From assembly GCA_903813345.2 (NCBI GenBank), contig CAIIXF020000008.1:26088822-26152821 (forward strand): DNA of 64,000 nt, written 5' to 3'. The DNA is from Owenia fusiformis. Taxonomy: Eukaryota > Annelida > Polychaeta > Sabellida > Oweniidae. A program made the translations under genes and the position numbers. The notes under the pieces are model-generated. The model worked only from the letters and a program-made list of their open reading frames with translations, had not been told where the DNA came from and did not search any database. Position 1 is the stretch's first letter. The number at the start of each line of letters is the position of its first letter. This document shows, piece by piece, positions 39,401 through 54,400 of the stretch.

Positions 39401-42400
39401 CCCTAAATGGTGTAATAATTTAGTAAAGCATGATATAGGAGTGTCATGTGATAGAAAATGGATACTATCATATACCATGAGACCTTTTACTGACTCATCA
39501 CAGGCAAACCGTAATCCTCTAATACTCTTCAATCACAACAACAAAAACTGGCACATATGAATTATATGTTCTTGAAACCCTTACTCTTATAAAGTCAATA
39601 TCCAATGTTGACATACCTGCTGCAAATCTTGACCGCCAGTCTTCATCTGTAAAGTCTGTTTCGACCAAGTGCCACAAAATGTCGCTACCAGAGGGTAATG
39701 TGAGACAGTGGAGTAGTAAAGGGACGCAGACCAAAGCGATCTGTGAGTGCTCTGCTTGAAGTAACTTCCATAGGCTGAAAATTTATCACCGTTAAAATAT
39801 ATAAAAGAGTACAAGAAATATCAAAAAATATGGGGCTCATGGGCTGGCGTTATGTATCTACCATTGTTGTATAAGATACACCTTCCAGATATTCCAGACA
39901 ATCTGGAAAATACTGTCCAACGACAATACAACGACATTGACATGGTCCTGTTCTGTACTGTGCAGATATAGGCTAGTTACTGAGCACTTAGGACACTTTA
40001 ACATTTGAATTTATAGTAATACATTGAGGCATGTGTGTAAAACTTGTTGGTGACAAACCAATTGCACTCAGAAAATAACAAAAATGTTTCACATGTACAA
40101 TGATACTCACCTTGGTATTAGTGTCTTCTTCATACAGAATTTAACAAAGTCTTCATGTTCATTGAGAGAGTAGTTGAGCACCTCAGAGTGCAAGCAAAGG
40201 AACTTAATGCCCTTTAGCATGTTGTACAATGCCTCACTGTCTGTCTGTGTATCAAGTTCCTAATAATAATACAAAATACAGTAAAACTCAACCAAAGTAA
40301 AGGTCAATTCAATTCAACCCTGGTAAAAGTCAAAACCCTGTAAAACTCAACCCAAGTAAAACTCGTCATCAACCCCAGTAATTGTCAATCCAGTAGAATT
40401 CAAACCTGATAAAAGTCAACCCAGTTAGAGTCTACCCAAGAAATAAAACTCAACCCAAGTAAAACTCATGATCAACCCCAGTAAAAATTAACCCATTAAA
40501 ACTCAACTTCAGTACGATTTGACCCTATTCAATTCTGCAATATGTTTGAATTATTTAAAATGTTACTAGAAAATTTGTAAAATATGATTTGACAATCTGC
40601 AGTAAAATATAACTTTTTATTTATATGTATAACTGGAATTGTACATTAACTATTGAATTTAACAAAATAATATTCATGTATCAGATTTTGAGAGATTTTG
40701 AGTGTCAACCTTAAACACATAAATACGCAAGAACACAAATGTGTACAATATGTCCCCACCAATGGATGATCCTAATTACTTCACACCCTGAATGCCTTAC
40801 ACTAATCAGTTGAAAATACTAGATTTTAAGAGAAAATCCAATGCCGCTTTAAAATTTAGCTGGACTGGACTGTTTGAGGTTTTCTTACAAAGAATCATTC
40901 CTGAAAATTTGAAGATCTGTAAACTGGTTCACCAGGAAACATGTAGACAAGACTATATAGAAAAGATTTTAGACAAATAATCCAAAATGGGCACCTTAAA
41001 ATTTATGGAATGCGGAAAAACAGTTCCAAAATGTTCAAACTAAGAATCATCCCTGAAAATTTGAAATTGGTCCCTCAAAAGGTTAACCTGAAAACGCATA
41101 GACAATACTTGACAGACAAGATTTTAGGTCGGAAAATCCAAAATGGCTGTCTTAACATTTACCCATAATGTCAAAAAACTAATCAGTTCTAGATTTTCAT
41201 ATTATAAATCATTCTTGAAAACTTGAAATCGATCCATCCAATGGTTGTCCTGGAAATGAGTAAACATGACTTCACAAACATGATTTTAGGACAGAAAATC
41301 CAAAATGGCCAACTCAAAATTTACAAGCCCTGAAAATTTGAAATTGATCCTTCAAACAGTTACCCGAAGACGCATAGACAAGACTTTACAAACAAGATTT
41401 TAGGACCGAAAATCCAAAATGACTGCCTTGACATTTACCAAAATTGCAAAAAGACTAATCAGTTCTAGATTTTCTTTCTAAAAATCATCCCTGAAAATTT
41501 GAAATTGATCCGTCAAATTGTTATCGAGAAGATGAGTAAACAAGCCTTGACAGACATGATTTTAGGATGGAAAAGCCAAAATGGCTACCTTAAAATTTAA
41601 GCAGAATGCTGAAAAAGTAATGAGTTCTATATTTTCATACTAAAAATAATTCCTAAAAATTTGAAATTGATCCCTCAAACAGTTACCTGAAAATGCATAG
41701 ACAAGACTTTACACACATGATTTTAGGATTGAAAATCCAAAATGGCCACCTTATGGCCACCCAGAATGCCGAAAAAGGTATTGGTTCTAGATTTTCATAC
41801 TAAGAATCATCCCTGAAAATTTGAAATTGATCCCTAAAACAGTTGACCTGAAAACATGTAGACAAGACTTTACAGACAAATTTTTATGACACAAAATCCA
41901 AAATGGCTACTTTAACATTTACACAATTTGCTGACCACTTCTAGATTTTCTTTCTAAGAATCATCCCTGAAAATTTGAAATTGATCCCTAAAACAGTTGA
42001 CCTGAAAACATGTAGACAAGACTTTACAGACAAGATTTTATGACACAAAATCTAAAATGGCTACTTTAACATTAACCCAATTTGCTGACCACTTCTAGAT
42101 TTTCTTTCTAAGAATCATCCCTGAAAATTTGAAATCGATTGTTCAAATGGTTATCCTGAGAATGAGTGGACAAGCTTTATAGACACGATTTTAAGACGGA
42201 AAATCCAAAATGGCCATCTTAAAATTTACCCAGAATGCCAAAAAAGTAATTGAAATTGATCCCTCAAACAGTTAACCTGAAAACGAGTAGACAAGACTTT
42301 ACAGACAAGATTTTAGAATGAAAAATCCAAAATGGCTGCCTTGACATTTACCCAGAATGCCAAAAAACTAATCAACTCTAGATTTTCTTGCTTAATCATT

Positions 42401-45400
42401 CCTGAAAATTTGAAATTGATCTACTAGACAGTTCACCTGAAAACAAGTAGACAAGAGTTTTTGCTGATCTCTTTTTACAAAATTATCACATAAAACTACT
42501 GTTAACAATAACATAGGCTTGTACATCACAGGGCACCTGAAATTATTTATAAAGCTACTAAATACATGTAGTTTATGTATGAAAACTCAAAACCACCATT
42601 CTAATATGTGAGGATTATTATCGCTCGCTAACTTTTCTTAAGACATTCAAAATGGCTGCCATGATTGAGCTTACAGGCCCAAAACCTAATCAGATTTAGA
42701 ATGAAGTGAGCTGAACAGGTTCTTAAAGTTTTAAAAGCAACTGTGAAGCCGTTTTTTCTTTAAGTTTGCAGAAAAAAGATTTTAGCACGAGACATAAAAA
42801 CAAAAAACTTATTAGCGAGACTCCAAAATAAAATGAACGAATGAGGTTTCTTATTCAATGATAATAACCCCTTGCTGATTCTTGATTGTGTGATTGCAAG
42901 TAAGTGATATAAGATGAGTGCCTGGAACTAAAAAACTTTTTTATAATGACAAACATGCACAGTCCCCACCAAATTACTTTGTTAGTATCACAAGATTCTC
43001 ACTGGAGGAACCCCCTTCTACTTTACCAACATATCTGTTTTCTCAAACATAGAATGGATGTAAGACCTTGCTGTCCCAGAGGAGTGAAAATGTGATCCTA
43101 TAGATTTTTTCTGAATGCCCAGTTTAAGAGACAACATTTTAGAATGGAAAATCCAAAATGGTTACCTAGAAAGTGACCCATTATGACCAAAAATCAATCA
43201 AAATAGTGGACCTTTAAGAGCCTTTTAGATCAATCCATTCCACTCTTTGGAAGGAGTTGCTGTTTACCTTTAGGTACTCATGAAGTAGTTGCAAGTGAAC
43301 AGGGAGACTACTTATATCGAAGATTGGTTCAGGCTCTTCTTCTGTCTTCTTTTCCTCTACACCCTGTGATGTATCATCATTTCCAGGAGGTTCAGGACTG
43401 TTTTCATTCTCCTTTTTCACTGGAAATAAAAGAAAACCAAATAAGAAATTTCAACACCAATGTATTCAATTACTCAGATGCGAGTAGGTAGTTACCAGTT
43501 TTGCCACCAGGTGGCTGATTCGGGGGAAATAACATGGCAGGGTATTACAAATTTCCCTTAAACTTGAATATGCATCAGTTTTAGTGGTTCACTTTTCAAA
43601 TTACCCTTATGTAGGTATGTGATAGTTATAATTAATGGGGAATCTCCCCGACCTAGAAGTCACATTTTCAAAGAAAATTAAATTTTCAAAGTTGACAATC
43701 TCTTTTCAAAACCACATTTCTAGAACTATTTTTACTTGTAGATTCCAAATATGACACCACTTTGACTAAATTGTGAATTTTTAATGATGTACATCAAGAT
43801 TATTTCTACTCGCATCTAGGATATTACTGAACATTTATCATTTGTATTTGATGGCCAGCTTCGAATAGCTAAGGTGAGAGAGGTGTAGCTCTGGTACAAG
43901 TTGTTCTGAATTCATCCAGGTTTGATTCAAGGGTATGGGGGAAAGAGCTTTGGGCAATAGCTGTAAAAAGGTATTGGGTGTTAAAATAAAACATGTAATT
44001 ATATGTATATTGAGTTTTCTGAAAATACCATCAAATACGAATGTACTCTTTTATATATAGTAAAAGTGAAAGATTTTCAAGATTTATCAAGGTTAGTGAG
44101 GTGCAAGAGACTAATTTGAGAAATACATTTAATAACAAAAGAAATGAGGCGAACATCTTATATGGAATCATCTAATCTGGCAGATTTTTGTCACTGTAGT
44201 GTATTATTCTTTTACAATAAATTTTTCTGTAGCTTTCGTAAAAAGGTTAGTTGGCAGGTCTGATTTGAGGCTATCACTAAATGAAAAGACGAGCCTTCAA
44301 ACAACTTTTGTCATGTTTCAAACTTAGACATATTTGAAAATAAGAACTATGTACAGAGCTTTCCATCAGCAAAAAGTGTCCCTGACCTGCTTGTTTGATG
44401 ATACGAACCTCAAATAGCATAAAGAGGTTTTATATCTTATGCAAGTCTAGTCTAGTACATGTATGTATATGTAACATAATATTACAATAATAAGAATTAA
44501 TTGAGTGACAAAAATAAGCAGATCCCACATAACAAAACATATATTTTATCAAATCATATAATTTTTCATTGTATTGTCCTTTTTTGCAAAATCTACACAG
44601 GGTCATGACAAAACACCATATTAGAAATGTCTTCTCAGGTAGAGATCCTATGCCCATAAAACCAGCATTTGAGTTGTCATAAATTACAGTCATTTAAAAT
44701 TTGGAAGCCACCTTGAAAAGCAAACACAACTTCAAAACCAGAGGTATCATGAATATAAAATGTGATCCAAATCTGTCCACTGGTACTCATATTATCATAA
44801 GTTTACATTTGCTATATAAATTGATGGCCATTTTTGAATTATTGTAGAAACAATTTTAGGTGGAACCACAGATGTTCTTGTGATGTAAGCAATATTTGTA
44901 ACAAACTGTGCGATCAATATGTTATGCAACCCTCAATCATGGTCCAATAAGTGAGTCATCACAGAAATCAGTAACTGTAAATGTTATGATTGTATAACTT
45001 ATCACTTTGTAATTGTAAACTTATGAAAATGTACTCTTACAACACGAGAAAATATAGGAAAATACAATACAAAACATATAGGTTATTTACTGGGAGGATT
45101 GAATATGGGTTTTATTCCGAGGGACAATATGATATTGAACGAAGGGTTATATGATATTGACCGAGGGAGCGCAGCGACCGAGTGTCAATATGATATTGCC
45201 AAAGGTCAATATCATATTTTCTGAGGAATAAAACCCATATTCAATCCCGACCAGAAATAACCTATTTATTCCAGAATACATCCCTCTGAAATGTTACATT
45301 TGGATAATGCAAACATTATATTAATAAATGCCCATTGGTCGAAAAATAATAATAATAATAATACGCTCCAATACAATTTTTTCCCGGGGACAATATGATT

Positions 45401-48400
45401 TTTTTCATGTGATACACTCCAATACGATTTTTTCCCGGGGACAATACGATTTTTTATCTAATACATGAGGGTTATGTTATGGGAGGTTTTGGATATGGGG
45501 TATATCCCGAGGGAAATATTGATATCTTACCGAGGGCCTGGCATGTATTGTATTGTATTTTAACTTTTTAAACTAATGTTTAATGATTTTATTTGTTGTA
45601 TATGAAACATGTATCCAAATCTGACCATACATAACAGATGTATTTCATACCTACTGAGGTTCTAGGTACATCATACCACGGACTTTAGGTCTGTGATCAT
45701 ACCTTACTACGATCCAAAATTCCAAAACAAACTTAAGGTACTAGGCGGGTTTTGGTCTTAAAGTTTGCGAGATTTTCATAAAATTTAAAAAAAAGAATAA
45801 AATGTGAAAAATAATTTAAAAAATGTTTAAAATTTTTAAAAAAAAATTTACAAAAATTTGGAAAAAAATTTGAAAAAAAAATTTTGAAAAAAATTTTTGA
45901 AAAATATTTTCAAAAAAAATTTCAAAAAATTAATCAGGAGCGGGAGATATACAGCTGTTATGTACCTGAAACCTCACTTGTCATAGGATAAATAAATGTT
46001 ATGCACTGGGAGGTTTTGGATACAGGGAATATCCCGAGGGATATACAATATATCTTCCCGAGGGACGAAGGGACCAAGGGAAGATATATTGTATATCCCA
46101 AGGGATATTTCCTGTATCCAAACCGACCGTGCATAACTGTTGTATTCCATACCTGATGAGGTTTGAAATAATAAGCATGTATCCCATATGCTCTGGTGTG
46201 TTTACTTGCAAAATATGTTATCATTTTCAAAAATAATTCAATTTTTTCCAAATTTGTTTTCAATTTTTTCAAAAATGAAAAAAAAAAATTTTCCCCAGTT
46301 TTTTCCAAATTTTTTCAATTTTTTTTTCTCATTTTTTCCATAATATTTTTTTCAGAATTTTTTAACATAATTTTTTCCACAAATTTTTTTCAAATTTTTA
46401 TTTTCAATTTTTTTCCCGAATTTATTTTTAAAATTTTTTTGAGCGGGACATACGATTTATATGTCCCGGAGCTCCATTGGAGCGGGACATATGAAAAATA
46501 TTTGCCCGGATATGGAATATATTCCCGGTTGATACGTCCCTGAAACCTCATCAGGTATGGAATACAATTCATTATTCCATAATACTACTGTTTTCCCAGG
46601 GAAATATGAGGGAATAAAAATCCTATTGAATCGTATTACATGAAAAAATCATATTGTCCCCGGGAAAAAAATCGTATTAGAGCGTATTACATGAAAAAAT
46701 CGTATTGTCCCAGGGAAAAAATCGTATTGGAGCAAATCATCCTATTTTCGGTTTCCCGGTTATTTTTTCCAGTTTTTTTGCATTATCCAAATGTAGCATT
46801 TTAGAGGGGTGTATTAGCGGGAGATATACAGCGGGAGATATATATATGTCCCGCTCCTCCAAGATATCAATTTTATATCCCGCTGTTATGTACCTGAAAC
46901 CTCACTTGTCATAGGATAAATAGGGGTTATGCACTGGGAGGTTTTGGATACAGGGAATATCCCGAGGGATATACAATATATCTTTGGGTTATATGATATT
47001 GACACTCGGTCGCTGCGCTCCCTCGGTCAATATCATATTACCCTTCGGTCAATATCATATTGTCCCTCGGAATAAAACCCATATTCAATCCCTCTCAGTT
47101 AATAACCTATATTTATTCCATAATACTACTGTTTTCCCTGGGAAATAAAATCATATTATCCCTCTTAAAATCATATATACTCGAAAAATCATATTGTCCC
47201 TGGAAAAAAAATCATATATACTTGAAAAATCATATTGTCCCTATTTTTTAAAAAATTCAGTATAAATATTGGCAAACCCCCCACCGTCATCAATAGCCCT
47301 GTCTATAATAATGACGGTGGAGGTTGCAAAAAAAATTTGAGCAAACCCCCAACTGTCATCGTCAATAGCCCTCTGTGTTAAATAACAACAGTGGGGGGTT
47401 TGCTCTTATGAAAGAATGTTTTATGAAAGAAATAAAAATATTACCATAATTAAATATTCAAAAGATCACATTTCAATCTACACTATGTAAAAAAATCAAG
47501 ATTGTTGGCGACATTGATCAAGTTGAAATAAGCCGATGAACTTCATTCTCCAAACCGAGAATGGTTAAAACTCAAGCTGAAAAACAGGCTCAAGCTTTAA
47601 AAGTTTTTTTCCACTTCAATTGGGAGGCTCTGTTGCTAGATACCCTTCTCCTTTATAAAGTGAATGTGAATAATTTGTTCTTAACATAAATAGGATCTAG
47701 AAAGGGTATGGCAAGTAAAAATGGCAAGTTTTGACGACTACAATTCCTCTAACTGTATCTTCCTTTAACCATAGACACATGTATCTTATTATTTATGCTA
47801 AAAAACAACCCCATCACAGTTTACGAGCCTTATGTTAAACGTTGACTTAAAGAAAATGATTTGCTGTATAAATGTGAATGAAATAAAAATAAAATAAATC
47901 TTAGGTAGTCATTGTTTACATTGAGAATTTTTTGTGCAGGGGCAGGAATGTGTTACATGTACCTTTATTTGATCTGGCGATACCTTTTTGAACATTATTC
48001 TTTGCTGTTATTTCTTCAATGCTTGGCAGACCTTTCTGTGGGATTCTTACAGACAGTCTTGGACTTAGCATTTCGATCAACCTGAAATAAACCAGACTAA
48101 TGTTGGTTGCCCATCCTAGTAAAATTGTTGATTGACCATCCGCAACTGTTGATTGACTATCAACATGTGTTGATTGATTATTGAGAAATGTTGGTTGACA
48201 TTTCGCAACTGTTGATTGATGTTCAACATGTATTAATTGACCAACATGTGTTGATTGACCATGTAGTATGTGGATTCATTGTTCTACTTTCAGGGTTTCA
48301 TTTTACTTTATTTAAGGAATATAGATCGAATAGCAGGGGTAATATCGTCGAATACACCCCGCAGGGCTAGGCACAAACGTTTGCTGTAACCTGAATGACC

Positions 48401-51400
48401 GAAGGTAGTGAGGGGTTTGAAAGCTTTCGTGCCTAGCCCTAAGGGGTGTATTCGACAATATTACCCCTGCTCTGAGGTCTATATTACGATTTAAACATGA
48501 AAACTCACCAAAATGTTTCGAATATTCATTATGGTCCGCCAATACTACTGCCCGCTGTTATGACGTCACACATTACTCAAATCACCAGGGGTATGTTCGG
48601 GAATATACCCCGGGTGAAATGATGACTTTGTTTACAGTTTATAAAAGGCGTGAATACAGTCATGTTCGAATCAATTTTATGGTTAGCAGTTGTGAAAGAA
48701 TCAACAGATTGTGAGAAATGTTATACAGTTGGAACATATATTATACAAGGTAGGTACAATCATAAATGTATTAAGCTATATACATAATACTGTTCATGCT
48801 ATCATATATATTATAATATAATGCTATCAATGCTTTAATTCTTTACATCTATATTTGCACCTACTTCATACTAAGTTGATGCCAGAGAGCAATTGTTTCA
48901 CAGAAGTTGCAGCCCAAGTTGTTCTCCTCTTCTCCAAGATTGGGTATACCCTCTCCATTTGTATGTAAGCCCTGACCACAGGTATGGACGCCCTCCCAAG
49001 GAGCACGCAGCATCTCTGTCAGAGTTGAAAAAGCCTCTTTACAAGTCTCATTGTAGATCCCCATATGGATTTGCATTTTCTGGGTTTCAATCTGAAAATT
49101 ATTGCATACTTAGACATGGAAGAGATATACTCTCACCAGTAAGAGTGAAGATGTAATAGGGGATTCTTATGGCTACTTTTGCCATGTGTCATGCACTGGA
49201 TTTCAAGGGTACTATAATAGCTGTCATTATCATTTTAAATAAAACTTTTGCCATGTGTCATGCACTGGATTTCAAGGGAACTATAATAGCTGTCATTATC
49301 ATTTTAAATAACATTTAATCATTTTAATTCATAATTTTCACAATAAATTGACTCATGGATATTAATTTTTTTGCGTAACTTATAAAATTGAATTACAAAA
49401 CATAAGCAATGTAATATGGAGGTATTAAGTTATGAGTACACTGAACTCAATGGGGTCCTAAAATAGCTGTACTTTTTAAGACAACCTGGAGGTCAACCAA
49501 AGATTAAATCTGAAATTTGAGGTCAGATGTGAACTCCTTACAACTTGTAGATGATTTTTAACAAATGCAAAATTGAACCAAGTTGAAATTCGATCTTGAA
49601 AATATCGAATTTTAGGTATAAACCCTAGAGCCATTAACATGTTTTATTTACTTATATATAATGCCTATTAACTGATATATGCTTTTAAATGTGTTGTCAA
49701 ATGTCTGGAAGAACCTTGTACACTGTATTGTGTTCCGCTGTATTAACAGTGTTCCCAATATATAAAAAATAAAACCCAAACTATAAAACAAATAGGATAC
49801 AATAATAATGACAAAAATATATTTACATGGGCCTTTAATTATTCTACCTTTTACAAATGCATATACAGTATATTTCCCCAATATTTATTTATTTATCATG
49901 AGGCACAGAGTCATTTGGAAACATTTGGTTAATATAATGTTAAGGTGTTACTAAATTAAAATTAAAATTGTACATTTTGTGTTTTGTTGTAGTTTTATTT
50001 TGTAGTTACATAAATTGTGGTTTAGCTTGCTGAATCAGAAAATTTTACCATATGAAAATGAATAGAATTTTACCATATGAAAATAAATAAAATTTTACCA
50101 TATGAAAATAAATAAAATTTTACCATATGAAAATAAATAACATGGAAAGTTGTGAGCAAAAATATTGCAAAATTTTCAAGAAGATAACTGAATTAAACTG
50201 AGTCAATTGTCATTTGTTACTTATAGCTCTATTTTCTTTTTGAAAATGGCTACCAAATCAATCGTATCGTAAATTAAAAAATTGGGCCATGCTCTCCATG
50301 TAAAGTAAGCCATATCTGGTAAAATAACAACAGAATTCCTCCATTACAAATAGCAAAACAATTTGAAGCAGTGCATGTGTATATTTTATATGGATGTGCA
50401 CTTGTGACCCAGCAAGAGTGGAATGATCTGCTGCAAAAAGTCTAATGCAGGCATCATATTATGGCATTTTAAGAATATTGTCTTATTTTCTTTACTTTAT
50501 TACTAATATTTTTACTGTAATTGAAAATTGTAATTGTTGGAGGTATGATTGGCCCTAAAAGGGCATCAGTACTAATAAAATTCTATTACATATACATGTA
50601 CATGTATATATACAGAATATTACATCATTTTGAGTGATATCATTTTTATCGCCGAGTTGATATCAAATATCAACACGAGTGAGCGAAGCGAATGAGTGTT
50701 GATATTTGATATCTACAAGGCGATAAAATGATATCACGAGAAATTATGTGATATTGGGTTTATCCCATGATTACAATCACCTTGTGATGTTCTGATCCAA
50801 TTTCAAGGACATTGGCAGACAATATAAACTAGAAATTAGGATACCAATTGAACAAATTATGCACTACTTTCTGTACATGATATAGTTCGTCATAAATACC
50901 ATTTTTAATCGTTAGTGAGCAGCGTTCTAATCAAATTATATACACAATCGTAATTCAATACACCAATGAAACTTAAAAAGAATAAATTAACGGACCTATT
51001 TTCTCAAAAGAGAATAAATTATCTGACCTAATTTCCAACAATATTGTGGCGCGAAATGCAAATGCGATATCACACGGATATGCGTGAGATAAACGATATC
51101 ACACGCATATGAGTTTGATAAACGATTTTCTGGAAAATATCACACGGATTTCAATAATATCAGAAATATCAATAGCCGTTATTGTACATATAACACATTA
51201 ATCGTGGGATAAATATATATATTAACCATCTACTCTGTTGTGAATATTATGAAAGACAATTTAACAACAATTACTTGCATGAAATCATGACTCATCAAAT
51301 AAATACTGTATAATGAGTAAACAAATCAAATTGAAAATGAAAATTGATAATAAATAATCAACAATTTATGGAACATATATGATTCATTCGATATATATGG

Positions 51401-54400
51401 GTAATGAAGAGTAAACAAATCAATGTGAAACAAGTAATATGTAAGAAAATTAAAAACAAGGCACAGGGTGAACAATCGCAATTTTAGACAGTGATATCTT
51501 TGAGCTGGAGTAATTTCTCACAATAAATACAACATTTCTCATCAAAATAAAATGTTTCCTCTAAAAGTATCATTCAAGCTCTCTTAAAAACACCTAAGGA
51601 CCTTACATGTAAGAACACATTTTCCAAAATATCTAACTCTAAAAAGGATCCCATTTTTCTCACTTTTATTACATAAATAGATTAAACAATGAGAGTAGTC
51701 TTCAATAGTAGATTGGCATTGGAAGCCTAGTTTGGCAGAAATACTCAATTTAAGTGACCAAAGTTAGGTAGAAAATGGACAGAAGGAATTTTCACATGGG
51801 ATATTGCCCAAAAGACTAATCAGTTATAAAGTTCCATATGAAGAAACATCCATAAAGTTTCAGATCAATCTATCAAACTGTTGAGCTTATATATGCCTTT
51901 AAATTTACCCAGCATGCCCAAAATTAAATCAGTTCTGGATTTGTTTCACAAAGAGACATCCCTGAAAATCAGAAATTGATTCAACAGCTCTGCTGGAAAT
52001 GCATAGACAAGATTCATTAGAATGCCTGCCTGCCTGTACACCAACTTTTCCAACTGATCACAATATACATTCAAAGGTGCGATAATAAGCAATCAACAAT
52101 ACTTATAGTTATACAACATAGATGATTCATTCAAAGATTTAGCACTAACTTTACTTAATCCATTTTGGACAAAAGTATTCACCTGTTTTATCACAATATC
52201 AACCATCATGATACAACAGGTCAGATTCAGTTCACCCTCCTTTTGATGTTCTACGGAATCACGGAACATGGCACCCTGGTGGTTAGGTGTCAGTGGGGAT
52301 CCTGGAAAGAACTCTTCAAGTGGGGAGGTAGGAGAGAACTGTGGTTTGTGAATGAAAGAAGGTCCCTCATCATCATCATCGACTTCTGGTTGGTAGCTTG
52401 ATAGAGACTGAATTCCTGTCTTAAATATGCTCAATAGCAATTTCATTGGAATCACAATGTCAACAGATGACAAAATCTGGAAAACAACATATATGCATTA
52501 GAAGTAGAGTAACTAAGAAATCAAAACATTCAAAATGAGTTATGGATAACAAAGATCACCATAAGTATATTAGTACAGGCTGGGCCACAAAAATTAAAAA
52601 TATTCAAGATCACAAAGATGAACCATATGCAAAACAATAAAAATAAAATTGGCCTTTAATCCTTAATTATAATAGGATGTATTCATGGGTTACATATATA
52701 CATGTAATATCTTTAATATTGTAGAGGTTTTAACAATTTTAGATTATGCTGCCATTATTTACTGAATACAGAAGATTGCTCATAGGCAGTGAAGAAAAAT
52801 TATGAATGATTACTGAATTTAGACCACACCCTATTTGGACCCCAAGCCCACTATACATTCTGCAACATCCTTCTCATCAGGGTCCAATTTCCCAAGAAAC
52901 ATGAGTTTCAGTGTTTTAAAGCATAGATTTTTGAAAAGGAAATGGTGCTTAAAACAGCCCTCCACACCAAAACTGACATGTAGTTTAATATCTAAAATGG
53001 TATTTATCTTTTGAAGACTCCTCTTACTTGTAACCATTGCAGGGTTTGTTCTTGTACTGACGCAGGTGTATCTTCAAGGCGGTCCCTCGCAAAGTGATAG
53101 ATCTTTTCAGTCAGGAATGGAAGAGGGCCCATCTCAATGTCGAACAATTTGCTGGAAACAAATCATTGGAATTAATTAAATCGGAGAAGGATTTATTCAA
53201 TGGGACTAAAATATGCATATTATTTGGTTGAATATGGAAGAATGCATTTGAAAAACAGTGAAAAAGTGGAACATCTCAGTAAGTGTAATATAAGACAAGG
53301 CATTAACATGCAAACCAACACCATCTGCCATTCAATTGATTCCTGTATAGCTTGAACATTTGAATATTTGAATACAGGAAGACTTTTTGAGAACTTACCC
53401 TGGGTTAGTGAACAGTAAAGGTATGAATTTATCATAAATGACAATCACCTGGAGTGCAATCTTGGTTGTTATAACATTACATACCTCCCAACGAAACAAT
53501 TGCTCACCCAGGGGAGCTTAAAAAAAACATTTGTAAAAAAGACAAAAGATCATGAATCGTGATGTTGAATGAATATCCTGCAGATTGATGATTGGTATAT
53601 AATTCTCCTTCACAAAAAACAAGATGGCCGCCCAAAAGTTAATTAGCTCTAGTACTTGATATCCTCTATCATTTGTGTAAATTTGAAGGAAATCCAATGA
53701 GCGGTTTTCCTGAAATGGCGATGTCAAGATTTTTCGAAAAACCTTCAAAATGTCCGCCAGAAAACAAGATGGCCACCCAAAAGTTAATCAGCTCTAGTAC
53801 TTCATATGTTCTATCATCTCTGCGAATTTGGAGAAAATCTGATGAGCAGTTTTCCTTAAACGGCGATGACAAAAAGCGGGATGACCACGATCACGACCAC
53901 GATCACGACCACAATCACGACCACAATCACGACCACAATCACGACTTTGACGACTTACGTCAATGTAACAAAAGCGATGGTCTAAATAAATGAATTACAG
54001 CTTAATTTAAAATTCAAAACCAAGAGCCTTTCTAAAAGCTAGACTACATTGTCTCACTAAATGATAATCTACAACATGACTTATACATAACTTTAAATCG
54101 AGAAAACAAACAACTCATATCCAGGAAGTTCATCCATTTTGTTACATTGACGTTCCGTCAAAGTAACTAGTTGTGGTACAGTGAATAAGAGGACTTCCAT
54201 TTAAATTATTTGATTTAATCATCAAAACAGAATTATTAACAGAGACATGTTATTGTATAATCTTGGGTACATACAAATAAATTACATGAACATTTTCATC
54301 AAATCTTTATCATTCTTAAATCAACATGATTTAAATCAAAATGATATTCGAGTAATAAAGGATTCTTTAAGTTGTTAATCACAAGTATAGTAAAAACCTG

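Noticed and set aside
46196-46543. Phe-rich 115-codon frame
   Set aside because: Poly-T foldback arm of the 45078-47125 element nest.
48893-49156. 87-codon plus-strand frame
   Set aside because: Antisense shadow of unc79 exon E6, whose minus-strand frame matches UNC79.
52165-52401. 78-codon plus-strand frame
   Set aside because: Antisense shadow of unc79 exon E5.
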